Positions 19,732-31,445 are shown, counted from the first letter of the stretch. The stretch is 64,000 nt of DNA from Mugil cephalus (GCF_022458985.1 NC_061790.1:17836397-17900396); one strand, 5' to 3'. Translations and numbers: made by a program. Notes: generated by a model not told the origin, from the letters alone.

Positions 19732-20736
19732 ATGGATCCAGAGCTGAATGTTAGCAGCAGGAATTACATTGCTGATGACATACATCCCTGCTATGAATCA
19801 TATAATTTAACTTTCATATTTACAAGCAACCCTTCCATTGTATGTGTATTATTATATGTTTTCCTTGGCTCATTATCTCTTGTCACAATATGTGGAAACC
19901 TTCTTGTAATGATCTCCATCATATACTTCAAACAGTTGCACACTCCTACTAACTACCTTATCCTCTCTCTAGCCATGGCTGATCTGCTTGTAGGGGTTTT
20001 AGTTTTCCCTTTCAGCATGGCATTCACTGTGACCTCATGTATCTATCATGAAAATCTGTTTTGCAAAATACGGGACAGCTTCGATGTGTCGCTTTGCACA
20101 TCTTCCATTCTGAACCTGTGCTGCATTTCCATTGACAGATACTACGCTGTGTGTCAGCCTTTGACATACAGAACTAAAATCAATACTCGCGTTACTTTAA
20201 TCGTGATCCTATTGTGCTGGGGTGTTTCCGTTCTAATTGGAATTGGGATCATAATTGCAGGTTTCAGCCAAGGTACATGTGAGGAAATGTGCTCCGTTGA
20301 TGTTGTAGTGGCAAACACTATCGGACCAGTTTTTTCATTTTACCTTCCGGCGATCATAATGCTCTGTATTTACCTAAAGATTTTCCTAGTTGCACAGAAA
20401 CAAGTAAAGAGTATACAGAACACAACTTGTCGGAGCACAAAGTCAGGAGCTATTGTCAGTAAGATGGAGAAAAAGGCCACCAAAACTCTGGCTATTGTTA
20501 TGGGAGTTTTTCTTTTATGTTTAACTCCCTACTTTATTTGTGTTGTTTTTCAGCCTTTAGCTGATAATCCTCCATCAGTTCCTGTGATTGAAACACTAAA
20601 CTGGCTCACTCTGTCAAATTCAATGTTGAATCCATTAATTTATGCCTTCTTCTACAGCTGGTTCAGATCAGCTTTCAGGATGATAATTTCTGGAAAAATA
20701 TTTCATAGTAATTTAGCTGATACAAAATTGATTTGA
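19732..20736 (+). CDS. Trace amine-associated receptor-like GPCR, gene 3
   Basis: A complete 334-residue receptor, near-identical to gene 2 (about seven substitutions, five of them in the first 110 residues). It keeps NVS and NLT glycosylation sites, Cys111/Asp118 of TM3, DRY (135-137), ECL2 Cys183/Cys187, NPLIY and the [12 protein letters not shown] tail. As in gene 2, TM6 reads CLTP, with Leu264 in place of Trp6.48. Differences from gene 2 include FCKIR instead of ICKIR before TM3 and a Thr for Ala just after Trp291 in TM7. The gene is a recent duplicate, or has been kept alike by gene conversion, and its upstream flank carries a later LINE insertion. It probably has the same ligand range as gene 2. 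Confidence 0.93.
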   Translation: MDPELNVSSRNYIADDIHPCYESYNLTFIFTSNPSIVCVLLYVFLGSLSLVTICGNLLVMISIIYFKQLHTPTNYLILSLAMADLLVGVLVFPFSMAFTVTSCIYHENLFCKIRDSFDVSLCTSSILNLCCISIDRYYAVCQPLTYRTKINTRVTLIVILLCWGVSVLIGIGIIIAGFSQGTCEEMCSVDVVVANTIGPVFSFYLPAIIMLCIYLKIFLVAQKQVKSIQNTTCRSTKSGAIVSKMEKKATKTLAIVMGVFLLCLTPYFICVVFQPLADNPPSVPVIETLNWLTLSNSMLNPLIYAFFYSWFRSAFRMIISGKIFHSNLADTKLI

Positions 20737-21898
20737 AGATTAATTGCTGAAATACTAACATACAAATAAAGATATACTATTCTACACCCAAAATAAAGTT
20801 TATAGGCTCATTATACTGACTGTACAGGCAATATTTTGTAAAAGTATTCATGTATTATTTGAAGAATCTGTTAAAAACAACTAATAAATGAACTTTTGTG
20901 TGTGTAAGTGTTTCTTTTAATGAGATATCCCATGTCTTGTTTGTAGAATTTTGCAGCCTGGGGGTATGATGTTCTTCTTTTCACCAGAATTCATATTTAC
21001 ATGTAGTTCATCGCAGAGTTATCTTTTTGTGAATGAGAGCTTTTGGGGTATCTCTGGCATTATGGCAGGAGAGGTTTATGTGATTCAGTGACTGCTGACT
21101 TTTTGCATGAATCGGCAGTACTTTACCAGCACATAAAAGGTACAGAGGAGTTTGCTAAAAAATGTGGAACACTGTATTGTGTGTGTAGATTGTTGCATTA
21201 GTTGTGTGTATATACATATACATACATTTTCACCAGTTTCACCTCCCCTCTTTGCTTCCCACTTTTTCTATACAGCACCGTTTTTCAAAAGTGTGAGGTG
21301 CGCCACCCCTGGGGGGTGTCAGAGGACGTCAGGTGAGGCACTGAGAAAAAATTAACCTGAAAAAAAAAAAGTGTAAACATCTGGTGAGGAGAAAATGGAG
21401 GAAGTATGACCCTGATTATTTAAAGTTTAGCTTTTCAGTTATTGGTCCTGACGATGCATGCACAGCTTTATCGAGGTATGCTCAAAATTCTACTTTCTGA
21501 ATGCGGTCCACTTTACATGCAACGAAAATCAAATGTCCTTCTATATGTGTATTTTGAGCGGGTTAATAAGGTCCCTTTCCGGATGTTTTTGTTCTGGGGT
21601 CATATGTGCAGCGGTTGTGGAGTATGCACACATGCATTGTCTAGTTTAACTCCGATTAAGGTGTGTACAAGCCAGCGTAAATCGATTTCCAATACATTAT
21701 CTGTCTTAGTTGGATATGAACAACTCCGATTGAAGTTGGAGTAATGCTTTTATGTGCACTTACATTTTCCAGTTAGAGTTGGATTAAGGCAATGATTCGT
21801 TTTTTTCACATGCATGTAAACGTGTTATTTGCAAAGAAGTGCTAGTTCATGACAGCATCCAACCATGTAAAGTTTAAAGATCAAGCGTGTGTGGCACA
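20737..21898. other. 3' flank of gene 3, no gene
   Basis: The first ~200 bp match the flank of gene 2. About 21280-21350 (GTGTGAGGTGCGCCACCCCT) resembles a hAT-type transposon end found in fish, at low confidence. Frames here look random. Confidence 0.45.
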
Positions 21899-22010
21899 TA
21901 GAAAGCATCAACAGTAATAATAGTAATAATAATGGGGTGGGTTTGAATTGTCACACACAGAAAGCATCAACAGTAATGACAGTAATAATAATGGGGGGGG
22001 GATTTGAATT
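21899..22010. repeat. Tandem duplication of a ~58-bp unit
   Basis: Two adjacent copies, each starting AGAAAGCATCAACAGTAAT, passing through AGTAATAATAATGGGG, and ending TTTGAATT. The copies differ at a few positions. Confidence 0.85.
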
Positions 22011-22559
22011 CTCTTAGGGGAAAACCTGTTAAACACATCATGTCTATACAAACATACAAAGTCTCGACAGGTATTGAATTTGTGCTCATGGGTGAATATT
22101 TGACCAAAAGGCATAAGATCCAATCTTTCTATATGAAGCCTGAGTAGACTACTGTAAGAAATTAAAATGTTTTAAGTGCTATCAAGGCAACCAAGACCTA
22201 CGATCACTCTGAAGTACTTATAAGCTTCAGATGAGAGAGACTACACATACAACAACTGGTGGCCGGGTTCTTTATTAGTCTAAACACAGGAGCGGAGGGA
22301 TAGAAAGACCACTAATAAAATGAGTAACATGGACATCACTAGAGCCACGGAAGATCACAGCTCCCAGAGCAAACGGACCCTGGTAAGGAAACACCAGAGG
22401 TGGGGTAAAAGATTAAAAACAAAAATAAAATAAAATAAAGTATTTGCAGTGGTTCTAAAAATATATAGGCTGGATAGACCAATAAATACACAAATAAGCA
22501 AATAAATACTGTGTTAATCCAGCAAATCAAGCTAAAATTTAAGACTGACTAAAAGCTAA

Positions 22560-22860
22560 GCTAAAAAGGTGGATCTTGATTCTCTTTTTAAAAATATCAA
22601 TGCTCTGTGCAGCCATCAGGTCCTCTGGCAGGTTGTTCTCACCATGCTTCACCATGCTTCTTTGTCCTAACTCTAGGAACCACTAAAAGGCTGGTACAAG
22701 GGGACCTCAGGGCTGCAAGGGTCTGACCAAGACCATTAAGACATTTAAATATCAATAAAAGAGCCTTAAAATCAATCCTGAAACACACGTGGAGCCAATG
22801 CAGCGATCTTAAAACTGGTGTAATATGCTCTCTCTTTCTGGTCTCTTGACACAAGATGCT
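22560..22860 (-). mobile_element. L2-like LINE C-terminal fragment, minus strand
   Basis: Minus-strand translation (22639-22854) shows KREHITPVLRSLHWLHVCFR, then IDFKALLLIFKCLNGL and LLVVPRVRTKKHGEAW, the typical C-terminal end of L2-group LINEs. The preceding 22280-22560 is probably its 3'UTR. The copy is truncated and dead. Confidence 0.75.
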
Positions 22861-22879
22861 GAATTTTTAAGTAATTGTA

Positions 22880-23165
22880 AAGAATTGATAGTCACTGTTG
22901 AAAAAAAAAAAGCTAATATGAAAATTCACCTGGATAAGGCATATGGGAGACTCTAAGGTCAACTGGAAGAAGGTTCTTTGGTCTGATGAGACAAAAATGC
23001 TCTGGGGATGTGATGTGATTGCAGAAAAATATCGTCAGAACCTGGATGATAATCTACCTCAGTCTACGAGAGAACTATAATTTGAGAGGAGATGTGTTTT
23101 ACAGCTAGACAACGACCCCAAGTATTCAGCAAAGGTCACGTTAACCTCGCTTTGTTTCCTTGGCC
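22880..23165 (+). mobile_element. Tc1/mariner transposase relic
   Basis: Forward translation around 22955-23000 gives VNWKKVLWSDETKMLWG-like residues, a Tc1 transposase motif. About 23102-23140 gives LQLDNDPKYSAK, which contains the second catalytic Asp region of DD34E transposases (compare QDNDPKHT). Sequence between is gapped and no terminal repeats were identified. Confidence 0.7.
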
Positions 23166-23530
23166 AAATACAAAGCATGTTCACGGGGTATTTTTTAAAT
23201 AAGAATAATAAAAAAAGTCTTATTGTTAATATACGTTTGAAGTGTTAAATATCCCCTAACCCTCCTTTATTACTCAGTTAGCTACTGGAAAGCATTAGTG
23301 TCTCCAGATAGTAACGTCAGCCCTGCTAAGATGTAGACACTAGAAATATTTATGTGTGTACATAAATAAACCTTAGAAGGTCTAAATACTGGAAACGAGA
23401 GCCCCACAAGTGACATTAAAACTGTTCAATATTCCTGTTTAGTTTCATACATGGTCCCTTACAAAAAATAATAATTATACACAAATAATTAGATATAATT
23501 AGATATATTATTAATAATATTAATAAGAAA
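23166..23530. other. AT-rich intergenic upstream of gene 4
   Basis: Low-complexity AT-rich sequence with no gene. It runs into the ATTA-rich promoter of gene 4. Confidence 0.5.
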
Positions 23531-23574
23531 AAAATAATTAATTACACATTGTAATGAGCTGAAAACCTATAAAA
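23531..23574 (+). promoter_or_regulatory. Putative promoter of receptor gene 4
   Basis: TAATTAATTA (about 23535-23544) is followed at 23568-23574 by a canonical TATAAAA. The downstream block with AGTCAAGTCCAGGC and GCTCAGTGTGACTGAGA is shared with gene 5 (31350-31410), and its CAGTCAAGTCC core with genes 6-8. Confidence 0.6.
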
Positions 23575-23663
23575 GTGACAGTCAAGTCCAGGCAATGTGC
23601 TCAGTGTGACTGAGACCGAGCACACTCATCAACACGGGGACCTCCAACACAGGGACCTGATGA

Positions 23664-23817
23664 GTAAGACCTGAAATTCTTTGCATGTGTGTCTTACGTG
23701 TGTCATTTACAATGCAGACATGGGTTTTTTCTCACAGAAAGAAATGTTACGTTCAGTACACTTATTAGTTCATTGTTGTCTGTTTATGGAAAACTGAACT
23801 GTTTGTTGAGATTTCAG
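23664..23817 (+). other. Predicted 5'UTR intron of gene 4 (154 bp)
   Basis: Donor TGA|GTAAGA at 23663/23664 and acceptor GATTTCAG|G at 23817/23818, 12 bp before the ATG. Gene 5 has the equivalent sites. An in-frame extension upstream to 23689 would lie inside this intron. Confidence 0.55.
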
Positions 23818-23829
23818 GTGGGTGGCCTC

Positions 23830-24759
23830 ATGGAGTCTTTTAACATGACAGACTTAAACTGGAACTTCTGTCCAGCCAAAAATAACATATTATGTGCGTT
23901 ACTCTATATTTCTATTTCCTTTTTGACTGCAGTGACAGTATGTGGAAATCTTCTTGTGATAATCTCTATCATTTATTTTAAACAGCTCCACACTCCTACT
24001 AACTACCTTATCCTCTCCCTAGCAGTGGCTGACCTGCTAATAGGAGCTTTAATCTTTCCTTTTAATATGGCATTTTCTGTAAAAACGTGTATGTATCAGA
24101 GCACTTTAAAATGCTTAATACAAAAGGCCTTTGACTTTATAGTCAGTTCGTCTTCCATTCTAAACTTGTGCTGTATTTCGATTGATAGATATTATGCAGT
24201 GTGCCATCCTTTAATATATAAAACTAAATTAACTGATCATGTTTCCACGATGATGGGCCTGGGGAGCTGGGCTGTTTCAGTTTTATTTGGAATATGTATA
24301 TTTTTAATGGATTATTATTACGATTTATGTAGAATAGGGTGTTTTTTCATGAGTGGTATTGTATCCATTTTAGCATTTTATGTCCCAGCAATAATACTGC
24401 TCTGTGTCTACTCTAAAATTCTACTTGTTGCACTGAAACAAGTATCCAGCCTCCAGAATGCAACCTCTCAGTCTGGACCGGTTGGCAGTAAGAAGGAGAG
24501 AAAGGCAACGAAAACAATGGCTATAGTCATGGGATTATTTTTGATATGCTGGCTGCCTATTTTTATCTCTTACCCCTTTTATACTTTGAGTAACATTGTT
24601 ATTGATTTAATTGAACCCTTTAACTGGTTTGCACTTTCAAATTCAATGTTAAATCCGTTTATTTATGCTTTCTTCTACCACTGGTTTAGGTCAGCTTTCA
24701 GGATGATGATTTCTAGAAAAATATTTCGAGGCGATTATGTTAACACAAAGCTGCACTGA
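23830..24759 (+). CDS. Trace amine-associated receptor-like GPCR, gene 4
   Basis: A complete 309-residue receptor. I chose the ATG at 23830 because it follows a splice acceptor, aligns with the start of gene 5 and gives a normal TAAR N-terminus; the frame is open back to 23689 but the extra 47 residues look intronic. Seen: NMT glycosylation site (5-7), N-terminal Cys14, GNLLV in TM1, Cys95 (3.25), Asp102 (3.32), DRY (119-121), ECL2 Cys167 and Cys171, CWLP (240-243), Trp266 (7.40), NPFIY (275-279) and AFFYHWFRSAFR. Position 7.43 is Leu. The C-terminal motif is SRKIFRGDYVN where siblings have SGKIFQ. It belongs to the gene 4-8 subgroup and its closest relative here is gene 5. Likely an olfactory amine receptor; subtype unassigned. 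Confidence 0.92.
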   Translation: MESFNMTDLNWNFCPAKNNILCALLYISISFLTAVTVCGNLLVIISIIYFKQLHTPTNYLILSLAVADLLIGALIFPFNMAFSVKTCMYQSTLKCLIQKAFDFIVSSSSILNLCCISIDRYYAVCHPLIYKTKLTDHVSTMMGLGSWAVSVLFGICIFLMDYYYDLCRIGCFFMSGIVSILAFYVPAIILLCVYSKILLVALKQVSSLQNATSQSGPVGSKKERKATKTMAIVMGLFLICWLPIFISYPFYTLSNIVIDLIEPFNWFALSNSMLNPFIYAFFYHWFRSAFRMMISRKIFRGDYVNTKLH

Positions 24760-24968
24760 CTGTTCATGTCCATAAATATTACTATAACTATTAACAAAAT
24801 TAACAAAGATGTTCCATTCTATCTTCTGTATAGTATTTGTTTCACAGATGGACTATTATTTGTTTCATTATTATTTATCTCATGGACTGTTTGTGTGTCT
24901 AATCAGTTATAGCCGAGTGTCCACAATATCGTAAAAAATCTATTCTCTAAAACAAGTTTACAAGTTTT

Positions 24969-25175
24969 ATTTCTGACATGCTGGCTGCCTCATTTTATCT
25001 GCCATCGTTTTTGTTCTTTGAGTAACATTGTTTGTAATTTAACTGTTTAACTGGTTTGAACTTTCAAATTCAATGTTAAATCCATTTATTGATGCTTTCT
25101 TCTACTGCTCGTTTAGATTAGCTTTCATGATTTCTTGAAATACATTTTTAAGTGATTTTGATAACATAATTCTGC
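24969..25175 (+). pseudogene. Truncated TAAR-like tail (TM6 to C-terminus), relic 4b
   Basis: Sequence homologous to the last ~70 codons of the receptors: TGCTGGCTGCCTCATTTTAT (CWLP region), then TTCAAATTCAATGTTAAATC (SNSMLNP region) and GCTTTCTTCTACTG. It has several frame and stop lesions, and CCATTTATTGATGC replaces the ATTTATGC core of NPFIY. A matching relic lies the same distance downstream of gene 5, so it was part of the unit duplicated with genes 4 and 5. Confidence 0.85.
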
Positions 25176-26621
25176 ATCTTATGTTCATGTACCTAATGTA
25201 ACTGTTATGAATAAAATAATAATAATATTATAATTATATCATATGCCATGCCACATTTACAATATTATGGTCTACATATTCTTCACATCATGTAACTCTT
25301 GTACATACACAGAAGGTTTAGGTATTTACAACTGTGCTTTTGTGTTGTCACATACAGTAACTGTCACTGTCACCTACAAGAAGAATGAGTTAAAATAATC
25401 AGTCAAAACACTTACAGACCTTCATGAGTTATCAATAAATTATTGTTACTGTTCTCTGGGTAAATTGTTACTGTTCTCTCAGTAAATATGTTTTAACTGG
25501 CTATTTTGTATAAACCCCTTACAAAGACATTGTTGCAATGTGAGATCACAGTATCAGTGGGACCTTTGTGTGTTAATGAGATTATAGGTTACACTGTCAC
25601 CATTAATCAGACCACAGCCCATACACTACATCCAAGAACATAGCAATAAACATTAAACACTGAAACTGATTGAACAGCCTGCACTTGTGTGAGCCTGTGT
25701 GTGGTGTGCGTGAATGTACTCCATTAAGTCTAGAAGATGTATTCATGTAGGGAAAGAAAGATAGGTAGACAGCAATGGCGTCTTTGCATTAGGTGCCGGC
25801 CCCACCAGAGGGCACTGCTGTGGAGAGGAGCTTTTATAAGTTTTCCTGTGTCAAACATGTTGTTGTGCATAACTTAATAAGTAGAATACACTTTGTCGCC
25901 AATGAAATGTCCGCAGTCAGTGCCGTAGACACTTTTTGTCTTGTAGTTGTGTCAGGATACTTTATTGTGCCTGATCTAAATAATCTAAATGGAATTGATA
26001 ATGTAGTTTATATGTTGTGTTTTTATTGTTGCAATGTTACAGTTTCGATCTTGTGTTTTTGATACAGTGAGATCTTGAACACTGCTGTGGTGGTGCTATT
26101 GATATGATTACATGTGTCGTCAAATTGGCATTTATTTTGTCGTCAGGTGCAATTTTGTCGTCACCTGTTTGTTTTCCGGTGCGGTCAATCCCTCTCTCAC
26201 TTGCTACTGTTATTTTGTTTTTGTTTGTTTTTTTGTGAAGGCATTGATTATGATATTTCTGGATTGCATTCTAAGATTTTCTTCCAGAATTTCCAAGCCA
26301 AAATAGCCACTGATTACTCGTTTCTTATTGAAAGTACTTGTATATAATAGTGGTAAGAACTGTATTGCCCACAATAATATGTACAGGTGTAGCAATATGA
26401 TAGCGGCCAATATTACAATAATGTACTATATACTATTAAGTTTCAGCAGGTATCTGTTGGCAGGTGTGGCGTGAACAATGTACAATATACACATTTATGT
26501 CACCTGAGTTTGTGAAAATTCTCAATCGAATATATTTATTTATTTATGTTAACATGATTATTTATGATAAGATGATTAGTTAAGCTGCTCCAGACTTGCA
26601 CAGGAGTTATGTGTTTAAGGA
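25176..26621. other. Intergenic, no gene recognised
   Basis: The stretch to about 25625 matches 32950-33320 downstream of gene 5 (both contain an ACAAAGA(C/G)ATTGTTGCA motif), so it is the right part of that duplication. The rest is unique-looking, with repeated TGTCGTCA motifs near 26115-26165. Small frames look random. Confidence 0.5.
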
Positions 26622-26924
26622 TGTAATATATTTTCCTCCTTCAGCGTTCGTCTAAAGGTGTTAGGTTAAAGGTTATTGACCATTCGTTGGGTGTTAAAGT
26701 ACCAGTTGTTAAATTATCAGCTGGTAGGTGTCAAAGTCTTTTTGTCTATACAAGGAGAATGCTGGAGCTGAACAGAAAGGAATTCTGCAGTTGGCTTCTA
26801 AAGTTCCCTCAGATTCTGCAAGATTTTTTTTGACACTGTTCTTACTTTTAATAAACCTTTTTAAATGCAAAAGAAGACTTGTCAGTAGTGGTCGCTTCTT
26901 TCTTCAGTGCATCAGTACACAACA
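26622..26924 (+). mobile_element. Solo LTR fossil related to the retrovirus-like element at 38.7-45.0 kb
   Basis: About 300 bp starting TGTAATATAT and ending ACACAACA, with AATAAACCTTTTTAAATGCA near 26850 that also occurs in the LTRs at 38747-39100 and 44645-44998 (opposite orientation). Clearly more diverged from them than they are from each other, so it is an older insertion. No internal region is present. Flanking AGGA and AAGA may be a worn 4-bp target duplication. Confidence 0.7.
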
Positions 26925-27159
26925 AAGACCCTAACCCTATGCACAGTCTTAGGTTGAGAACTCAAAAACCTAGGACAAGGACACAAACACAGGACTCAGG
27001 AGTTCAGGGTAAAAACAAAACTGGACCAGAACAGTGCAATGCTCACCTAATCAAACAACAGGTCCACAACTGGAAAGCAAGAGTTTAAATGTTAAACTTG
27101 AGAGGGGCCAAAACAGGCTGTAGAAGCTGGTTGATAAACACTAGAACGTGGGCTACTGC

Positions 27160-27320
27160 GGAGTGGGAGAGTTGGAGGTACCCGTCACGGGATTAAATGA
27201 CTACAGTCCAGTCACCCTGACGTCTGTGGTCATGAAATCCTTTGAGCAACTGGTGTTGGCCCACCTGAAGAACATCACTGGACCCCTGCTAGACCCCCTG
27301 CAGTTTGCCAATAAAGCTTC
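27160..27320 (+). mobile_element. Rex1-like LINE RT fragment
   Basis: Forward translation shows GLNDYSPVTLTSVVMKSFEQ, then LVLAHLKNITGPLLDPLQFA, the RT region of Rex1/Babar-type fish LINEs (NDYRPVALTSVVMK). Only ~50 codons remain. Confidence 0.75.
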
Positions 27321-28205
27321 AGGCGTCACGTGACTTTTTGTTGAAGCCGCCATTTTGGCAGGAAATCTCTGATGAAAATCCAAAAGGCGTTGAATAAAGG
27401 CAACTGGAGTAGTAGAATTTCTTGAAGATGTTTCACCACTCATTCGAGTAGCTTCTTCAGTTCTAAGAGACTAATGAGAAGTTGAGGTTTAGGAAGTTGA
27501 TGAAAATGAATGGCGCCAGCACTGATTTCAGGCTGTCAGAGTTTACTACACTTTAAACAGGTACAAAATGACCAGTACAAGGCAACAGATTACATATCAC
27601 AGACTCTTGTCATGTCCCAGGTGTCCTTTTTTGAGCAGTAAAACAGTCAGCGGGGACAATAGTCCTGACCTGGAGTATCCAGATATATAGAACTACCTAA
27701 TTAACATTCTTTCATCCTACTCCGGAGTCACTGAAAGCATAACGGGGACTAGAATAAGAAGTCCAGTGGTCACCTAGTAACTAACCTAGTCAGTAGCAGT
27801 AGGTAATAGAGATGATGGGAATGCGACTACACTCGAACCAGACATCTCTACCTTCTGCCTATGTCACAAATGAGATACAATTAGCCTAGCCTAACATTCC
27901 TCCCCTCTACCAAGATCAGAAGTTACACACAAGAAAACGCCAGACAAACAAGCCTAACTAGCAACAATAGGCAGTGTGCAGCACATCATTGGGGTTTTCT
28001 CATGGGCACCACCCTTCACTGATGTTTCGTTAAGTTAGGCTCACGACACCTCAAGAAGGCTTAACAGTGAGCTCCAGCGTATCAGAGTCACCCCCCTCAA
28101 TGCAGCCACCACGCCACTGTGTGCCTTCAACCGACAGATTAGATTAATCTTACTACAACTGCTACCTATTGACAGTACATAGCTAGCCTTACCTTTAGCA
28201 TGCTC
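27321..28205. other. Repeat-derived but unassigned
   Basis: Begins with CTTGAAGATGTTTCACCACTC (27421-27440) then AGCTTCTTCAGTTCTAAGAG, a dispersed fish repeat motif. The rest shows no gene and no clear element ends. Confidence 0.4.
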
Positions 28206-28209
28206 CCCA

Positions 28210-30490
28210 GTTAGTGTTCTTCCTCCATAGCCACAACCACTGACTCTCTCGCTCTGCTGCCAGGGACATATTCTTTACAGCAACCCTCTTTTCTCCAGCC
28301 TTGTTACTTCCGATGCCAACTCTGGGTATCCATCTCTCTTGCGCTCATTCGCCTCTTCAACTCTGTCTTCCCATGGGACAGTTAATTCCACAGAAATACA
28401 CTATCCTTTCCTTCTCAGACCATAACAGCAAGTCCGGTCTTTTGAGGGTCACGGCTATCTGTTGTGGAATGCTCAAACCGCCATCTAAATCGGTCCTCAG
28501 CTCCCAGGCTCTGGCCACACTTAGCTGCCCCACACTATGCCTGAATCTCGCTGGTCTGGCCTTATCTCCTTCCTGAACAAACGTAATATGCTTATTCTCC
28601 TTTCTAACAGATGAGAAATTTGCTTCAATCCGTTTTTCCTCAGTTGCAGCTGCTAAGCATTTCAGAACCTGGTTGTGACGCCAGGTATCTCCCTTGGGAG
28701 AGGCCAACCCTGCAACCTGTCAAAATGTGGCTAAGCATACGTACACAATAACAAAGTAGGCAGGCAGCATCCTCCCCTAACCACTGGTTTATGTTTTGGG
28801 GAGATGGCAGCACATCATAAATTGCCCCTATCATAAATCTAATCCTACTAACCTCCATGCTCCACAGCTCTCTCCACGACATCTTCCTTTTCTCTACACT
28901 CTCCCAGTTCACCTACTGTCCTTGCTTAGCCTGTGACACTGCCTTAGTGCATCTCATTGCTTCCTATGCCTATGAATTTCCTCCACTACCATCTTCCTCT
29001 TTTCCGCTGCGGATGCCTTCCTCCAGAGAGGTTTCCCTGCACACAGTCCCAGGCCTCCACACCCTTGCTACACATGCCCCATAATATCCTTAAGCCTGAG
29101 GGCAGCCTGTGCCTCCTGAACCGCGTCTCTCGGGTTCCACTTCCTCCCTGTTTTAACTGTGGGGGCTGTACGCCTGACTACTGGATCTTTCAACTGAGTA
29201 AAAGTCATCTCCAGTCTAGCCTTTGCACACTTAAACTCCTCTGTTAGACTAGTTACTGGGAGCTCCAGTATACCTTTCCCATACAAGGCTGCACTGCTTA
29301 AGCAGTGTGGGACACCAAGCCATCTCCTAATTGATGAGTTAATCATCCTTTCAAGCTTCTCAACCTTTGTCAGAGGGACCTCATACACTGTTAGTGGCCA
29401 CATTAGTCGGGGTAATAACCCAAATTGCATGCACCATAATCTCAGCTTTCCTGGGAGCCCTGACCGGTCTATGCTTGAAATGCCTTGAATAATTTCTTGT
29501 CTCAGTCCTTCAAACTATGCTACATCACTGAGACTGACATCATACCACCTTCCCAGACTCTTCACTGGCTTCTCTAGCACTGTGGGAATCACCTCCTCAT
29601 TTATGACAAATTTCTTATCTACTACCTTTCCTTTAACAACTGAGATACTCCTAGACTTACTCTGCTTCACATTCATCCTAGCCCACTGCAAGCTGCTGTT
29701 TAACTTATCCAGCAGTCTGCTAATACATGGAGCAGTTGACGTCACAGTCATCATGTAATGCCATATAGGCCCTAATTGGAGGGAGATGAAGCCCTCCATG
29801 CAGCTTTTCTCCATTTACCACCCATTTCGAGGCCCTAATAATCACCTCCATTGCCATTGTAAAGGCTAGTGGAGAGATTGTACACCCTGCCATGATGCCT
29901 ACCTCAAGCTGCTGCCATGCTGTAGTATACTCTGCTGTGGTAAAGCAAAGCTGTATATCTGCAAAATATGCTTTCACTAGGCCTTTGATACTGCCTGGAA
30001 CTCTAAAAAAATCAAAAGCTTCCTGTAGCAAATTGTGAGGAACTGAACCAAATGCATTAGCCAGGTCTAGAAATACAGCATGCAGGTCTCTCTTTTCTCG
30101 CTTTGCTAACTGAATTTGGTGCCAAATCATCCTGGTGTGCTCTAAGCATCCAGAAAAGCCGGGGATTCCACCCTTTTGCACAAATGTATCAGTCAAGCCA
30201 TTTTCCTCCAAGTACCTGGACAGCCTCTGTGCCACAACACTGAAGAAGACCTTCCCCTCAACATTAAGCAAACTGATTGGTCTAAACTGACTTATCTCTA
30301 CTGAGCCCTTCTCTTTTGGAATGAAAATCCCCCCTGCTCTATGCTAGCCTTGGGAATGACCTGTTTCTTCCAAACTACCTTCATCAGTTTCCAAAAAAAT
30401 CTCAATACATCTGGTGCACTTTTATACAGCCAATACGGGACTCCATTAGGCCCCTTGGCTGAAGAGGCTCTTGTGCGTAGATTCATGAAC
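28210..30490 (-). mobile_element. Non-LTR retrotransposon, unusual RT family (R2/NeSL-group-like), minus strand
   Basis: Reading right to left on the minus strand gives ordered pieces of one RT protein: KGPNGVPYWLYKS (about 30440); FLDLANAFGSVPHNLL (about 30050) with the first catalytic Asp; GIMAGCTISPLAF (about 29890); LQWARMNVKQSKSRSISVVK then VKSLGRWYDVSL (about 29530-29690); QFGLLPRLMWPLTVYEVPLT (about 29370-29430); YDVLPSPQNINQWLGED (about 28800); and a C-terminal region with TWRHNQVLKCLAA (about 28650). The usual FxDD active-site box is degenerate (MALHDD near 29755). The thumb/linker with LPRLMWPLT and the C-terminus differ from the L2, Rex1 and RTE elements elsewhere here. Frames are broken in at least four places. 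The clade is uncertain. Confidence 0.7.
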
Positions 30491-30589
30491 AGACTGGAAA
30501 AATTTCATTGTTTTGTGTGATTTCAAAAGAGCCTTCCCTTCCCTGCTCATGGGAAAGCAGAACACTGTTCTATTCTACTGTTGCCAACA

Positions 30590-30770
30590 TAGAGACAGAG
30601 ACTAAAGCAAGAAAAAAATGGCTTCCAGGATCATCTACAAGTGGAACAAAAATGCTGACAAGGCGTTACAGGACTGCTTTGAGACAACGACTGGCAGACA
30701 TTCAAAGACACTGCTGATTGTAACACCAACGGCTACATGGACTCTGTCATAGGCTATGCTATAAAAATCA
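30590..30770 (+). mobile_element. Rex1-like LINE fragment (endonuclease-RT linker)
   Basis: Forward reading gives ALQDCFETT followed by DWQTFKDTADCNTNGYMDSV-like residues, equivalent to LGCFEVTDWQALCEPNRDD in the LINE at 51.2-52.3 kb. Short and dead. Confidence 0.55.
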
Positions 30771-31320
30771 ATGCTCTCCTTATTTTAAACCCAAATGTTT
30801 AATAATGTAATTCCATTACAAATCACAATGGTCACATTTGCTTTCAGTGTGACTGCATAGACTTTACATTTTTAAAAGTCACATTTTAAAATGTGACACT
30901 ATGATTCGGATTTATCTATATCTTTTATGTTTTGTTTTTTAAACCACAAAAACCTCTTGATTACCATGTGTGTTCATATGTTTTATACTCTACTCTATAT
31001 GAGCTCAAATTTGTGACATTGTGTAGCATTTTAAATGGTTTGCTTCTACATCATATCCTTGCTTTCATCTGTCTAGAATTTGTGACATGGTGTGTGTGTG
31101 TGTGTGTGTTTGAGTACTACTGTAATACTGTGCCTTATTTGTTTTTTCCTAATCTGTTTTAGTACTGCTGTACATACATCAAATAAAATGAGTTTCAGTA
31201 TTATTATATTATATATCAACATCCCTTACAATTGAATTCATCATCAAATTCATCATCAAATCTTTTTGTGGCAATGTCATATAAGCATTACATATAGTTT
31301 GTCAAAGCTTATTGGTAAGT
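30771..31320. other. Intergenic upstream of gene 5
   Basis: AT-rich sequence with a short (TG)n run at about 31089-31109. No gene seen. Confidence 0.5.
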
Positions 31321-31327
31321 AAATATT

Positions 31328-31363
31328 TAATTATATATTGTAGTGAGCTGGGACCCTATAAAA
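31328..31363 (+). promoter_or_regulatory. Putative promoter of receptor gene 5
   Basis: TAATTA at 31328-31333 is followed by TATAAAA at 31357-31363. Order and downstream sequence match gene 4 closely. Confidence 0.6.
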
Positions 31364-31445
31364 GTGTTAAAGTCAAGAGACCCTGCTCAGTGTGACTGAG
31401 ATCAAGCACACTCATCAGTGGACTTCAAGTACAGGGACCTGATAA

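Noticed and set aside
23689-23829. 47-residue N-terminal extension of gene 4
   Set aside because: Lies in the predicted 5'UTR intron; the ATG at 23830 follows a good acceptor and aligns with relatives.
26926-26940. Telomere-like CCCTAACCCTA motif
   Set aside because: Only about one and a half units; too short to be more than chance.
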